DNA of 64,000 bases from assembly GCF_004027225.2 (NCBI RefSeq), contig NC_046358.1, positions 60,957,528 to 61,021,527 of the forward strand, in the 5' to 3' direction. Positions 40,209-53,000 of this stretch are shown here, piece by piece. The notes under the pieces are model-generated. The model made no database searches. It saw only the letters and a list, made by a program, of their open reading frames with translations, and was not told where the DNA came from. The position numbers and the translations under genes were made by a program. The first letter of the stretch is position 1, and the number at the start of each line of letters is the position of its first letter. The DNA comes from Strigops habroptila (lineage: Eukaryota > Chordata > Aves > Psittaciformes > Psittacidae).

Positions 40209-40426
40209 TGCGGGGTGGCGGGAGGCGTTCAGCGGCCGCCGGGGATTCTCAGCGGGTCGTCTGGGAACCCCGGAGAGCCCCTCCGCCACAACGAGATAGC
40301 TTGGAGGCCCTTTCCGCTCGTTCCTCATCGTAACGTTCTGAACTTATACTGCTAAAAACATTGTCAGCGCAACCATCCGATCATTCCTGTGTCTCTGCTA
40401 TTCGGTGTAGTTTGTTCGTTCAGAGT

Positions 40427-40487
40427 ATCACAGAATGGTTTGAGTTGGAAGGGACCTTAAAGATAATCTAGTTCCAGCGCTCTGCCA
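40427..40487 (-). mobile_element. CR1 LINE 3'-end fragment
   Basis: This short remnant of about 60 bp reads TATCACAGAATGGTTTGAG then TTGGAAGGGACCTTAAAGAT on the plus strand, the reverse complement of the CR1 3' end. It lies just upstream of the RCN1 CpG island. The homology stops at about CTCTGCC, so it is a very 5'-truncated insertion or a decayed copy. Confidence 0.85.
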
Positions 40488-40584
40488 GGTTGATGGTTTC
40501 TGCTGTCATCTGAAATTGTTTAGGAAAGGACAAAAGTATGATTTATTTTTTGTTTTCAAGGCAAGTAACAACAAGGCTACAAGT

Positions 40585-40634
40585 AAAAAAAAAAAAAAAA
40601 ACACCCCACCAAAACCCCCCAAAACCAAAAAGCA
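40585..40634 (+). repeat. A/C-rich low-complexity tract
   Basis: Seventeen A followed by short A and C runs (ACACCCCACC, AAAACCCCCC), about 550 bp upstream of the RCN1 start codon. Confidence 0.85.
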
Positions 40635-42520
40635 AAGCCAACACCCTTATGGCTCCATCTTGAGTGTTACAGCAAGCTGATACCCAAAACGTAGAAAAAA
40701 ATAAAGAGGGTTGGCAGCTCTCTCATAGAGGATATTTGTTGTAACAGGGCCACTACCACCCTAAGGGAAGTGAACTCAAGATCCTGAGGATTGCAGGAAA
40801 CAGAAAGCCCAAACCATTTAGCAGAGAAAAAGATCTTGGTTTTCGCTTAAATCATAATTTATTTCTTCAGCTTCAGCAAATTACCTCTAGACAGAGGTAA
40901 TTGATGTTTGCACCTAATATTGTGTTTGGCATGAAAACAGATGCTGATCATACCAGCTGTGTCTGATACAAAGCTAGTGAGAGGCTATGCATTTTTTTTT
41001 TTTAATTTATTTTTTTATTAGGCATATACCTGTAAAACAAAGTTTTCATGAACATATTCAGGAATCTCATGTGATTCAAATATGGCTCTTTTCTGTCACT
41101 CAGTCTGCTAACACTCCTGTCACTGGTTCTTACCTCTATATTAGGCGGTTTCTAATGTTATTCTAGAGGCAACGCTGTGCCAAGGTGCTGAATTTTTACC
41201 TTCCTTATCCACCTGGTGCTGGAGTGTGCTGCTAGTTACGAGATAAGCCATTTGCATGGGTAACAGGTATATTTTACTGCCCATTGTGCTGTAATCAGTG
41301 TTGTAATCAATCATCAGATTGATGTTTGATCTTAATAACAGAGGAATATGAAGTTATTTGTGTGATGTGTGAAATGAATCTGCATGTTCTGTTGTCAGAA
41401 CAATTTAGAGTTGTATCTGTGAGAAAAGCTGCAGTGATGGCAATGCAGAACAAGCAAAGTGCATACATGGTTATTCACTTGAAAGCCTCCAGACATGAGG
41501 AGAGTTTGCTTCATAGATGTGGATTCTGGCCATTGGAATTACCCTGTGTTTGGGTTCAAGTGTGAGTGAGCCCTGAAATGTGGTGATCTTATGAAAGATG
41601 GGAATCTGAATGTTCTGATCCCTCCAGACTTGGTTTGGGACAACTGGTAATAACAATAAAAGTTTGATTGATTCAATATAACTTTTTGTGGGAAAGATAC
41701 TGCAGTCACTTGTCCTTAGAAGCCTGAGGTCTCAGATTTTAATGCTGAGAATAGACTGTGTTCAGCCAAAACACTTGTTGATCTGGTCAGCCTTAGTGTT
41801 GCCAGATTTTTGTATCACTCAGTTTAACGTTTACAGATTTTGCCTTTGGGCTATTGTGGCTTCATCAAACACCTTGAACTCTGTAGAGAGTCAAGCCTTT
41901 TACTCCTTTTACTCAATTCACAAAATGGTAGAAATTTTCTCTTAAATCCTTTGTTCACAATACTTGTTTCTTAAAATACTAATTTTCTCTGAAATATTGG
42001 TATTTTCTATTTTAGCAGTATTACTATGAACATCTCTGCAGAGAGAAACCTGCTGCTACTGAGTAATTAATATTAATTAGGTTTAGAGTTTAAGGTGCTA
42101 TTTTTGTAATCCACACTTCTTCCAGTAATGTGCCTGAGTTTTATACACACAAGGTTTCTTTGAAACATTGCAAAATACCAGGTCTGCAACATCAACAATG
42201 TTTTTTAGCAATACATTTAAGCAGCAGCAGGCATGCTGGGTAGTTTATAAGCTTTTAATGAAACGCTGGCAGATATTAGGGGTTTATGGGCTGGAAAACA
42301 GTGCAAATCAAAGAGCTTTGCTTACTGTTTATAGCATTTTTCCCCTGAATCTAACAATATTTATCTCACTTTTTCCATCTTGCATTTTGCTCTTCACATA
42401 TTTACTTTGCCTTTACTTTGCTGATAGATTTACAGTCAACAAACTATTTTGTATGAAATATACATAGAGCTACAACATGCCTGTCATCATGTTGGTCCGG
42501 TTACCTGAATAAAGCCTGAG

Positions 42521-42822
42521 ATCATAGAATCATAGAATGGTTTGGCTTGAAAAGGACCTTAAGATCATCTAGTTTCAACCCGCTGCCATGGGCAGGGACA
42601 CCTCACACTAGACCATGTTACCCAAGGCTCTGTCCAACCTGGCCTTGAACGCTGCCAGGGATGGAGCATTTACCACTTCTTTGGGCAACCTGTGCTAGTG
42701 CCTCAGCCCCTCACAGTAAAGAACTTCTTCTTCCTTTTATCTAACCTGAACTTCCCCTGTTTTAGTTTGAACCCATTCCCCCTTGTCCTGTCTCTATAAT
42801 CCCTGATGAAGAATCCCTCTAA
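42521..42822 (-). mobile_element. CR1 LINE 3'-end fragment
   Basis: A 5'-truncated CR1 copy of about 300 bp in minus orientation. It starts on the plus strand with two copies of ATCATAGA/ATCATAGA-type 8-mers, the CR1 terminal microsatellite. It continues through typical segments (CCATGGGCAGGGACACCTC, CCTTGTCCTGTC). Similarity fades after about 42822. There is no intact coding capacity. Confidence 0.92.
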
Positions 42823-44349
42823 CTTGTTTCATATCCTACTTTGTCCTTAGTTTGCATTTATTCTACTGAGGATACATTTATATCTTGCATCTTTAGTCAG
42901 TATTTCTGGACATCATTAATTGTGCCTTTCCTGTGGCCATGTAAATGATCCCTAAGGGATGCCATGTTTTCTGACTAACTGCTGACTAATACCTGTTCTT
43001 CTCATGCTTTCAGTAGCAAAGCTCTTCTCAAACATCATAATTTCTACCTATGTTTTGAGTCCCATCTGCTCAGATAGTCAAAATACTTGATGTAGCTTTC
43101 TAAAGCAGGACCTTTGTGTATTCTTACTTACATTTGAAGTCCGTATTAAAACTAGAGTGAGATTCAGACCTAAAGACTGAGTCATAGCTTGGTTTGGATG
43201 GATATGGTTAAAGTAAGAGTGATGTAGCACCTAGCAGTTCTTAGAGTGCAAATATATCTTTGGTTAAAAAGTCAGCCTGCAAAACTGCTTGAAATCTTCT
43301 GCCTTGTCTAAATCTTTACAGCATCCCTAACCATCATGCAAAGACACACTTATCCTGGTGTTGATACTTCTTTTCTTCTGTCCTTTGCAAAATGCATTTG
43401 TTTATTTCCTGCTTACATGCAGTACCTCATGGAGCTTGGCTCCATTTATGCAGAGATCCCTGTGTAAATATGTAAAGCACTAATATACTCACTGGGTTTC
43501 TCATCAGCAAATCACATACATTCCAGGGTCTCATGTAGCTGTGATTGATAGTCCCCTGAGGCAACCTGGAGGAATGAGAGAGTAGATTTAAGTCAGTGGT
43601 TCAGGCTTTCACGGTGGCACTTTGTTAGCAGGGTATGATGGTTTTCTGGGACTGTATGCTGAAACACAAGTGAGCTGAACTTATGTTACAAGCTTAACTT
43701 GGTGGTGAGGGTAGGGAGCTACCATCATTCCTAGTGTGGCAGACTGCCTGGTTTCCCAGAGAGAACTATGGAAGTCTAGGTCTAGGACTAGAGCCGATTT
43801 CAGCACTGACAAAATGTATTGTGCAGCTCAGGGAGAATGGTGATCTTTGATAGTTCTGTTATTGTTAAAGATACGTAGTAAAGATAAATGTTTGTGAAAA
43901 GCATATGACTTCTAAGTAAGCAAAAGAATTTGTTTTTCACAGCAGCCACAAGAGGAAAATATAACTGGTTTCCTCCTTAATTTTACTATACTTTCTAAAT
44001 CCAGAGTAACTAAATTATAGTTTTCCTCTGTACACAGAACATATGATTAGTTTGGATGGAAATGAGACTAATTTATGTCACTTCAAATTAAATTATAGAA
44101 GCCTATGTTGTATTTTCCAGATTTATATTTTACATTCCAGTTAGTTTAATATACTTTACTGAGATCATGGCAACACCAATATTTTTTAAAAACCTGTCTT
44201 TTCCTTAGGGCACAGAACACCTTCATCAAAGTCACTGGAAAATTTCCAATGACAACAATAGACTGCAGCTGAAGCTGTTTGTATACAGTGCTGCTGTATT
44301 GTACTGGAAATGTAATTGTAGCAGGATTTCTGAATGAGCTTTTTATGTC

Positions 44350-44622
44350 TAATGTATTTTGGATGATCGAGCATGAGATACCCGGTATTTGAACATCCAA
44401 ACAGATTCTGCCTGGCGTCTCTGCTTCCTCCCGGCTTCCCGTGCCACTCCTCACTGGCAGAGCTTGAGAGACTGAAAAGTCCTTGATCAGAGTAAGCAGT
44501 ACTTAGCAGCAACTGAAAACATCAGTGTGTTATCAGCCTTGTTCTCAGACTAAAGCCAAACCACAGCACTGCACCAGCTACTAGGAAGGAAAAAAATAAC
44601 TGTCACAGCTGAAACCAGGAGA
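44350..44622 (-). mobile_element. Truncated LTR, same family, other half
   Basis: About 270 bp match the plus-strand right part of the family. Similarity begins around ATCGAGCATGAGATA and continues through GAAAAGTCCTTGATC and CACTGCACCAGCTACTAGGA to a decayed end near CAGCTGAAACCAGGAGA. It lacks the part present in the 4380-4728 fragment. Orientation is minus, as in the other three copies. Confidence 0.82.
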
Positions 44623-45010
44623 GTGTGATACACCACTTCTCTTGCTTTGTACATTTCTCATCTAATTGCACTGTAAACTCTTTGAGGAGGGATTTTTCTA
44701 CTATTTCTACTGATTAGTTTCTGTTTACTACCACTGGTTACTGTTTCTACTGATTTTTCCACTGAGCCTGTGCAGTGTCTGGCTCACTTGGGCATGGGCT
44801 GAGTAGGCCCTTAAGGTATAAGTGTAGTTAACAAGAATTTTAGATCACTCAGAAGCAGTCTTGAAGTTTTTCTCTTATCAGGAATCTTTGTGATTGGTGT
44901 TTTTTTCAAACATTTATATTTTCAAGTGTATAAAAAGATCCTTTGCTTCTGACAGTGTGAATCCGTGCGCTGTATGTGCAATTTGCCCTGGTAATTACTT
45001 ATGTATGGTG

Positions 45011-45106
45011 ATAACCATAGCAACATCCCAGGTAGATAATGTCATGCAAATTACTGCAGCTCCAGGGGTGGAAGATGTTAATACAAGTACGTACTTGCAC
45101 CCCTGG
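45011..45106. promoter_or_regulatory. Candidate regulatory cluster: X-box, octamer and palindromic hairpin
   Basis: Within 96 bp lie an RFX-type X-box (ATAACCATAGCAAC, 45011-45024), a POU octamer ATGCAAAT (45044-45051), and an inverted repeat. In the inverted repeat CCAGGGGTG (45062-45070) pairs with CACCCCTGG (45098-45106) around a perfect 14-bp palindrome CAAGTACGTACTTG (45084-45097). The motifs are read directly; enhancer function is inferred from their density in non-coding DNA. Confidence 0.35.
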
Positions 45107-48100
45107 TCTTCAACATTTTGCAGTGACTCTCCCTTCCCCTCCCCCATACACGTTGTTTTTAAATCTCCTTTCTTCACTATGATTGGGAAGGAAAAGAAAA
45201 CCTCTTGCTATGTTTCTCATTGCTTATTCACACAGAGGGAGGGGGAGGGTGGTCCTTCGATATTTCTGTCCTGAATAATTTTGTATGCACAATGGAAATT
45301 CCACAGTGTATGTAGGGCATAAAAGTCTAGAGACTTGGATACACTGCGAGGCCGTGTTGTGCTTAAACCCGCGTTCTTGCATTTGTAAACACGGAGTGTG
45401 AGCATGTGGGGGTGGGATTGTAGCCACAGATGTTTGGACTGAGGTGTAAACTTCCTCAAATCATTTATAGAGGAGGTTGGAGAGCAGCTTCGTTTTTCAA
45501 AGCAGAAACACTGTAGCTGAATACTTATCAGGGCCATTGCATTGTTGCTGAAATGAAGAAATAGGGGAGAAGGAGCTGATAACAGTTATCACTTGCTTGG
45601 TTATAAGCAAGAGAATAAAAAAATCGATATGAATGCTGATCTGCATATAAACTAGTCCTTGTTTAACTTCAGAACCCTGGAGGTATGAAAATAAGATAAA
45701 CCTTGAACCCATAACTAGAGTCTTTTGTTAAAGATTAAAAAAGCAGGCAAGAAAACTGGTTAAATAAAGATTTTGTTCTTGTGGTCAAGAATGAAATTGT
45801 TACTGAATTCTTTTTGTTTTGTGGTTAAATAGTGGGAATGTGAGTGTTAGGCCTGCAATCAGTGCTGGAGTTACTGATTACTGAAGGCTGCACTGCCCCA
45901 GCCATTAAATGAGGAAATACCCTATAAAGGAGAGTGATGGTTTGCGGAGAGTTGGTAGAAGGCTGTGCAGCCAGCCAGAGGCACGTATGTAGTCAGATCC
46001 CAGTTTGTAAGGAAGGTGTTCCCAAAGCAAGTTGAGCTATGCATTAGGCCAGCACTGACCTGTTTTCATCATAAAAACGGGGACTTTCTCAAACAGAACC
46101 ATGGTGGGGAGTGGAAACAAAATGATTGAAGTCACTGAGCAGCTTTATTTGTGCTAGAGGTAGTAGTTGTGGAGAGTGTTAATTAATTGGAGATTAAAAT
46201 ACTGCCAATCTGTATCCTTTGGTATCTGTACAGGGGTGCTTGCTACTCTTACAGATCTGCCTACAAATCCCAGACTGTAAGGTTTAATCTTTTCCCCTCT
46301 AATTTCTCTGTGAACTAGCAATTCAATACTTTGTCCAATGGTAGTACTGACAGCACTGTTCAGCTGTGTCAGCCTGCTAAGAACAGCTATTGATGGCAGT
46401 GGAATTTGAAAGGTACTAATGTCCAGGTAATCCAGGTTGTGGTTGAACCTTGCAATAGTGCTTGGAGCTACAGACATCCCTGATTTATGCTGGAGATTTT
46501 TTAAAAACATCTGCTAGGATCCCTAAGAAAAACAACCTGCACTCAAAAGAAATGTATAAAGTTAGGCTTTTTATCATGTGACAGAAACTACTGAGCCTGT
46601 CTGCCTGCTTCGCATATAATAGACACTTCTTGTCATTTCTATATTCAGGATGTGATTGTCTGAAGATGGTCTCTCCTTAGCTCCATAACACTTGAGGGGA
46701 ACAGTAGATGCCTTGCAATTATAGGGATAGCCAAGCTGAGGTCCTAGCAAGTTAAATACACACTCTCTTCAAAATGGAATTCATAACAGCAGCACTGCAA
46801 GACCTCCTGAAACCCTCTTCATTGGCCAGTGTCTTTGACTGACCATTATCTCAGCCAGACAAAACGCTTGACTGTAATTATCCAGTCCTTTGCTTTCCAT
46901 GGCTAGGATGTGTTCTTCAGGGCTGAACTGATCTCTTCCTATGTAAATTCAGGGGACAGTGGGGATCATTATTGGTGTATTTGTTTGTTTCCCTCTGGTC
47001 TTGTTAGAGCGTATGTCTTGGTGGTTTTGATTTAATACTTTTATTCACAGAGTGAGGTATTATTAACACTGGATTAAAAATGAAAAAGCTGCAAGTAACC
47101 TAGGAATGCCTGAGAAATGGTGTCAGTTGTTAATGAAACTCATAGCCCAGCAGCACAGGCGTTCAATTGGAGATCTTAAAAATTCATCACAGAAACTGCT
47201 GACATTGCAAAGTTTCCCTCAGAGCTGCAGTATCATTCCAAACAGGGAAAAAGGTTTGCATGAGAAAAGACCTGCCTAGGTTAATGCTGTATGTGGGGTT
47301 AATGTTGGATTTAATGTTTCTGGTTCCCTGCTATAACAAGGGTGTTGCTTTCCTCCCTGCACTACATAATCTCCACATATTAATTTGCTTCTAACTGACA
47401 AGACTAAGGGATCCTGCCTGTAGTGGTGAAAACCCACTGTGTTAGCCAGCTATGCAGTTTGTGTTTGACAAGTGGGTTTATTTTATCAAAAAGCAGAGGA
47501 AATAATATCAAATCCATATGTCAAAAAAGCATGTGTTTAATAAATAATATCTAATGTGCATGATTTTGTTTACTGTCTCTTCTCACTTTTTCCGCCTCAA
47601 CAGTTGCTCACCTTTGCTAGTTCATGACATGGTGTTCAAGGAAACATTGCTTTATCACATGCAGCGACATCAACAGAGAGAAATTGGCTTGTCACTAATA
47701 AAAACTGTAAGCCCAACCCTACAATAAACCCTGGTTTTGGCCACAGCTTCTGCCTCCTGGGTGCAGAAGTGAAACCACATCCACAGCTCTCGTCTGGGGA
47801 TCATTTTTAACCCAGGGTTAGAATCTCCACATACAAAGGTTAAGTGTGGACAGGGCTTGTCATGGGGCTCAGAGATGCATAAAGCTGCAGAGCACCCTAG
47901 AATGTAGGTGTCCAGGAGAATGGGGGAACACAGCTTTCTTCCTGAGCTCACTCTTAGGCAAGCTTCTAGTTAAGACTGATCATTTTGTGTCTGTTATGCC
48001 AGGAGAGAAATGTCAGAAGAAGCCCTGGTAACAGTTTGCTTCCTGAAACACACGTGGATTCCTCAGTTACTCCTGTAGATTTCTGAAAGGCTGACATGGC

Positions 48101-50013
48101 TTTGAGCGGTGACAGCTGTGTGATACACATTCCAGTGGCTGCCTCTGGGTTCTTCCTATCTCTCAGCCTTCAGACCTGATGGTGATTTCCCTGCTTGGAT
48201 TAAGGTCTCGTTTTAACAAATACTGGGGTTTGACAAAATCACTTGCAGTTCGAAAGCCAGCTACAGCAGAGGTGCTGCAGGCTCACACTTCTGAGGTTTG
48301 GAGCATTAGTGGGAAGAAAAACAAAGGCTCATCCCTCAGTAGGCAGTTTGGCTTGGAAACTAAAGGGGGAAAATGTCTTTATGCTTAGACATTTTCTACT
48401 GATAATGTATAGCATAATTACTCACTGAAATTAAGCTCCTGTAGAACAGAGGTACAGCAGCTGCAAAGGGGTCTGCCCAATAACCACTGAAATCAGCTGG
48501 AGGCATTTTAGTACCTTTAGTGAGTTTAGTTTGTCAACAGTGCAAAACAATGCTGCTGCAATTTTTAGGAGAGGAAGAGCAGCATACTGTAAACAATATG
48601 AATTCCTTTTGCTCTTTTTTGGATCACTAATTTTTATTTATCACACAAAAAAATCATAAACTGCACACAACCTTAAATGCAGACATAATGTACATTACTA
48701 CGATAATAGAGGAGCTATGCTCTTTTAACCAGATAGATGAACTAGAAATAGGCATATTGAGTGAGTTCTCCTCAGTGGAACGTTCACATTCCTTATTATT
48801 CCAGACCTTTAAATTCTAACTTGTCAGTTAAGAATACAAAAAGTGTAATTACACTAAAATGTGCTCGCAAAGGACAACACATCAACTAAATTTCTTCAGA
48901 CAACAACATATGAATGTCCAAAGATTTGGTTGAAAGACTTTCATACAGGGCTTGGCACTCTGTACCTTTCCCGAGTTTTGTTGTAGGTTGGCTATTTGGA
49001 ATTTACAAACTGTTCAACCAGAATACACAACAATTTCAGTTTTGAATGTGTATAGATAGCACTCATGTAAGAAGGGTTAGCTGCTTAAATATGTTAATTA
49101 AGGGAAATCTACATTCCCAATTATTGTTCTGTTTTGCCGCTGTAAAGGCTGCGGCACACCAGTTCTTCACTGATCTCAGGTATAGTGAACAAGATATGCA
49201 AAGCCAAAACACCTGTGGAAGAACATTGACTAGTACTAGGATTGTGGAGTGAATAGGAGGTTATTTAAACAAACTGAGTTATCAACTGAAACTAGCTATA
49301 GTACACAGTTGTAAATGTCAGTGAACCAGACAAGCTAATTCTTTGCCTGGAAGTAATGTTGGAATGCATATTATATGCGGATTATGTTTAAATATAAATA
49401 TGGGATTACCTTTTAGGTTATGAAACAGAATCATATAGGCAACAAACATTACACCTAGAGTCTTCTATGAGTGAAAACTGTTGTGTCAAATATGGTTAGC
49501 TTAGTAGGGTTGATGGGCTTTATTCAAGGTTCCTAGAATTTATCTGCCAAGCATAAATAATTATTTAACAACTAATAGGGCAAGGCCAGAAATATAATAG
49601 CTTTTATGTTGAAATTAACATCAAGTGATCTGTAGACATCTGCTAAGCAAGCCAAATGTGGTCTGTGTGCTGTATGTTTTGCCTCACTGCCTCAAAATAA
49701 CAAGCAGTGGTTATATTTGGAGGAGCAGTTTTCCTTGTTGAAGTGGAAAAAAAAAAAAAGCTCTGATAGAAAATCACTTGCACTGTTAGGATCAAGTGTG
49801 TGATGAACATTAAATAGCCCTACAAATTTAAATAATGCTGGATGCTGAGATTTCAGCCTTGCAAATGCTCATTTCTTGATGTGTGCTTACTGTGGTTCAG
49901 AGCGAAATGAAAGACCTTTATCATTAGAAAGAAAACAAAGTATTCCCCAGTATATTCTAGCCTGTTGCAGCTTTCTGAGGTCCATAAGTGCGAGAGCCTG
50001 GGCTCCAGTGACC

Positions 50014-50036
50014 TTTTTTTTTTTTTTTTTTTTTTT
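50014..50036 (+). repeat. Poly(T) run of 23
   Basis: An uninterrupted T run; no parent element identified. Confidence 0.9.
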
Positions 50037-53000
50037 ATTTTCCCCAAAATAACCATAAGGATCAGGAAAGCATAAGAAAAGCCATAGCGTCAAGGAGCCT
50101 GAAAAAGTTCCAAGTAGCAAATACCCATTCCAAGCAGATACTCAGTGTTGCCTTGCAGAGATCTGCATTCTGTGTGTGTTTGGGTTATGAGGATGCCAGA
50201 ACAGAAAGTGTACTTCCTTTGCTTGGGAGCGCCACTGTTGGCATGGTTTGTTTGCTTTCTTGGCTGTTGCAGTTCATCTGCTTTCAGGGCAAACCATTTG
50301 ATCTTTGGCATCTTCTCCAGGGGTCTTGGCCTTTCCTCTGTTTTAAAAGTATTAGAAAGAGGTTGAATTGCTGAGTGGGGGACGTAATCTTTGTGAGGCC
50401 AAGTCTAAAGATGTTAGTAAGCTGAAAGGAGTGCACTGGCAATTTACTGTATACTATGCAAGAATGAATGAGAGACTCATATTCATTGTGCTTATGAATG
50501 CTCAAGTTCTTTATGTCCATATTTAGATCTATTAACACAATAAGATTAAGCCAACTTGACTTTCTTGAATGAACAAAGCAGTAAATGGCAGAGCTGCAGG
50601 AACAGACCCCATAAATGTGTACGACCACCAGCAGCATGACTAACACTGGACCTGAGATCCTGTGGGGTTTGGCAGTGACACAGAAGACGCTGTTCTGAAC
50701 AAGCTGGATTCCCTTTCATACAGGAGCCTTGGCACTGACCTCCTGTAAGCTGGTGTCAGGCTTTTATAGGGGTAGAAAACGCTGGGCTCTGTGCTGGACT
50801 CCGTGTCTCTGCCCCAGGCTTTCCTGAATATAGGAGTGCAGCCTGAGGCTGCTGTGGGTCACACTGCCAGGAGTCCCTGGGAATTTATCTGCCAGCTGGG
50901 TTAGCCAGGACACACAGTGCTCCAAGCCAAAGTCAACTTCCCCCTGTGAAGGCAACCACAGCACAGAAATGTCAGATGCTGGCTGGGCCAGTTCACAAAC
51001 CACAGCTCACCCTTCCCAGCACGGATTTCCTAAGTGGCAGCAATCTCTGCCCTGTGCTGGCACCTCTGGAGCACAGTTAGAGGAATAGGACAAAATGTGT
51101 GGGGGAGAGAGCTGTGGCATTGGCACATCCAGACTTCTTCATAAGAGACCAGGGTTTGACTGTGACATTTTTCTCTGCTGCTTCAAAGCACAAATGCTGA
51201 GAAGGAAGAAATCCCCTTTGCAAAGGGGTCTTCTTGGATTTCTGTATTGGAGCAGCATACAAGGGAGTTAGTTAAGAGTGTCCTGTGGCAGGAATACTAC
51301 ATAATTTTGTCCATGGGTGAGGCTGCTGGTAGTTCAGCACAGCTAGAGAGAGCAATATCCAAGCCGGATGAAAAGAGAGGACCAGCAGTTCTGTTGTTTA
51401 GATATTAGAGCTTTGACTTCTGCAAGGACTAAGCATGGAACATTATTCTAGGTGGTACAGTTGAGCTTCCTTGCAGGCATTTGTCTGATGTGGGTGAGGA
51501 AGTTTCCCTGTGCCATTTGGCTTTGGCTTTCTGTGGGAAATGTAAATTGCCAATTCCAAACCACAGCATGTAAGAACTCCTGGGCTGTGCTAAGGGTGTG
51601 TAGCAGCCCATCCAGCTTTACTCAGCTGATTAGGTTACTGCTTTAGTACAAAATACATGGCAAAGCAGTCATTTCTATGCATGTTCTACAGAGGTACATT
51701 ATTGCATTTTAGCACTTGACATTGAGAGTAATTTACACACAGTCACTGCTTTGTCTTCCATGAAAAACAAACCCTCTACAAGCAGATGCAAAAAGTCTGC
51801 TAAAGATTTCATATTATTAATGTTCATGGCACTTGTTGTAGTGCTGCCTCTTAATTACCACATTGAAGAGTGTGCCCTTCTGTGAGGGGCAGGTGTCTAC
51901 TTGGAATGATGCTTCTCGGGAAAAGTTGTTGACACTAATTCAGCGTCACTGCATCTCGAAAGATTTGTGGGCCTGACTGCTCTCAAGTGAAGTGCAAATT
52001 GGGACTAAGCCTGCTGAAGAAAGTGAAATTGGCCTGGTGTAAAAATGGCTTTGGGAAAGGATCAGACCCTCTGATTTCAAAGGCTCCTCACAGTCCCAGT
52101 GCAAGACAAGTCAGTGAGGAAACAGGCCATGTCCTGGAGGGGGCACATTCGCCAAACTTGTGAGGGTGGGACTGACCAAAAGAATGTGTGTGAAACCTGA
52201 AGCTCTGTCTTTAGCACTTGTCATCATTCAGACAGCAGCTTCTTCCTCCTCTCCCTGTGGAGTGCCTCTATTGTAGCCAGACATTTTACTGGGAGTGCAA
52301 AAATTGCTGGATATAGAGCAGTGCTCTCTTTTGTCTGTTTTCCCTCTGAAGGTGATTCCAACTGTTTGTTTCTTCCTTTTACTGCCCCTCGTCTGGGATG
52401 GACTGCTTCCATCTGGCCATTCCATGCTTTATCTCTGAGCTCACTGGTCATCAGGGTGCTGTGCGTGGCCCTGCACACGGGAACATCACACAGGTGATGG
52501 AAGGTGAGGAAAGGTAGGATCACTGAGTGAAAAAAGGTCAGGAGAGTCCTTAGCTTTGGCACCAAGCCCTCTTACTGTTCCTGTTCCACACACACCCTTG
52601 CTGTCCTGCTGTGGCTGGCTGGCAGGGGACCTGGGCCTGTAAGAGGAGCTGTGCACTTGCTAGGAAGCAGCTTTATCTACCTAGTGGTATTTGAGACATG
52701 GCCAGCCCCATGCCTTGTTTAGCATCTTTTGGTTCTGTGTGCTGCTCTTCAAAGAGTGGAATTATTATGTTCTCTAGAAAAATTACAGTTTGCCCTGTCT
52801 TTTATGCATCTGTCTCTCACTGTGATCAGGGACTCTCTTTTGATTTGGGGCTGTCTTTGTCTCCGTAGGTCTACCGGCAAAATGAAGGTGTGATTGTAGC
52901 ATGTTGACCTGTCTTAATTTAACTGGCAGAGGTAATAGTAGCAGTGAGGATGCAGCAGCACTGGCTAGCAACCAAGTTATAAAAGTCTCCAGAGACCTTG

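Larger units (their letters stand above)
39655..40330. promoter_or_regulatory. CpG-island promoter of RCN1
   Basis: CpG and G+C density rise sharply here compared with the AT-rich flanks, and the RCN1 start codon and exon 1 lie inside. No TATA box is visible upstream of the ATG, which fits a CpG-island promoter of a broadly expressed ER gene. Motifs include a GC box (CCGCCC on plus, 40101-40106) and an inverted CCAAT box (40158-40162). The transcription start is probably between about 40060 and 40160, but this is inferred. Such promoters are often bidirectional, and no plus-strand gene is identified to the right. Confidence 0.8.
40488..44349. other. Non-coding stretch upstream of RCN1
   Basis: Apart from the A/C tract and the CR1 tail at 42521-42822, this is unique AT-rich DNA. 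TAATTAATATTAATTAG near 42063-42080 is a cluster of homeobox-type cores. No exon recognised on either strand. Confidence 0.65.

Noticed and set aside
39714..40328. 204-codon minus-strand frame across the RCN1 promoter and exon 1
   Set aside because: It is in a different frame from RCN1, made of Arg/Gly/Ala/Pro from GC-rich DNA, with no domain. It is a CpG-island composition artefact.
39608..40355. Plus-strand frames of 132 and 155 codons opposite RCN1 exon 1
   Set aside because: Shadow frames of the GC-rich island; Pro/Arg-rich without recognisable protein features.
46154..46510. 118-codon minus-strand frame with fairly normal amino-acid mix
   Set aside because: No recognised family, no convincing splice sites or promoter, and length within chance range for a window this size.
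52224..52565. 113-codon minus-strand frame in the GC-richer zone
   Set aside because: Lys/Arg-rich with no domain; overlapped by another frame in a different phase; no exon signals.
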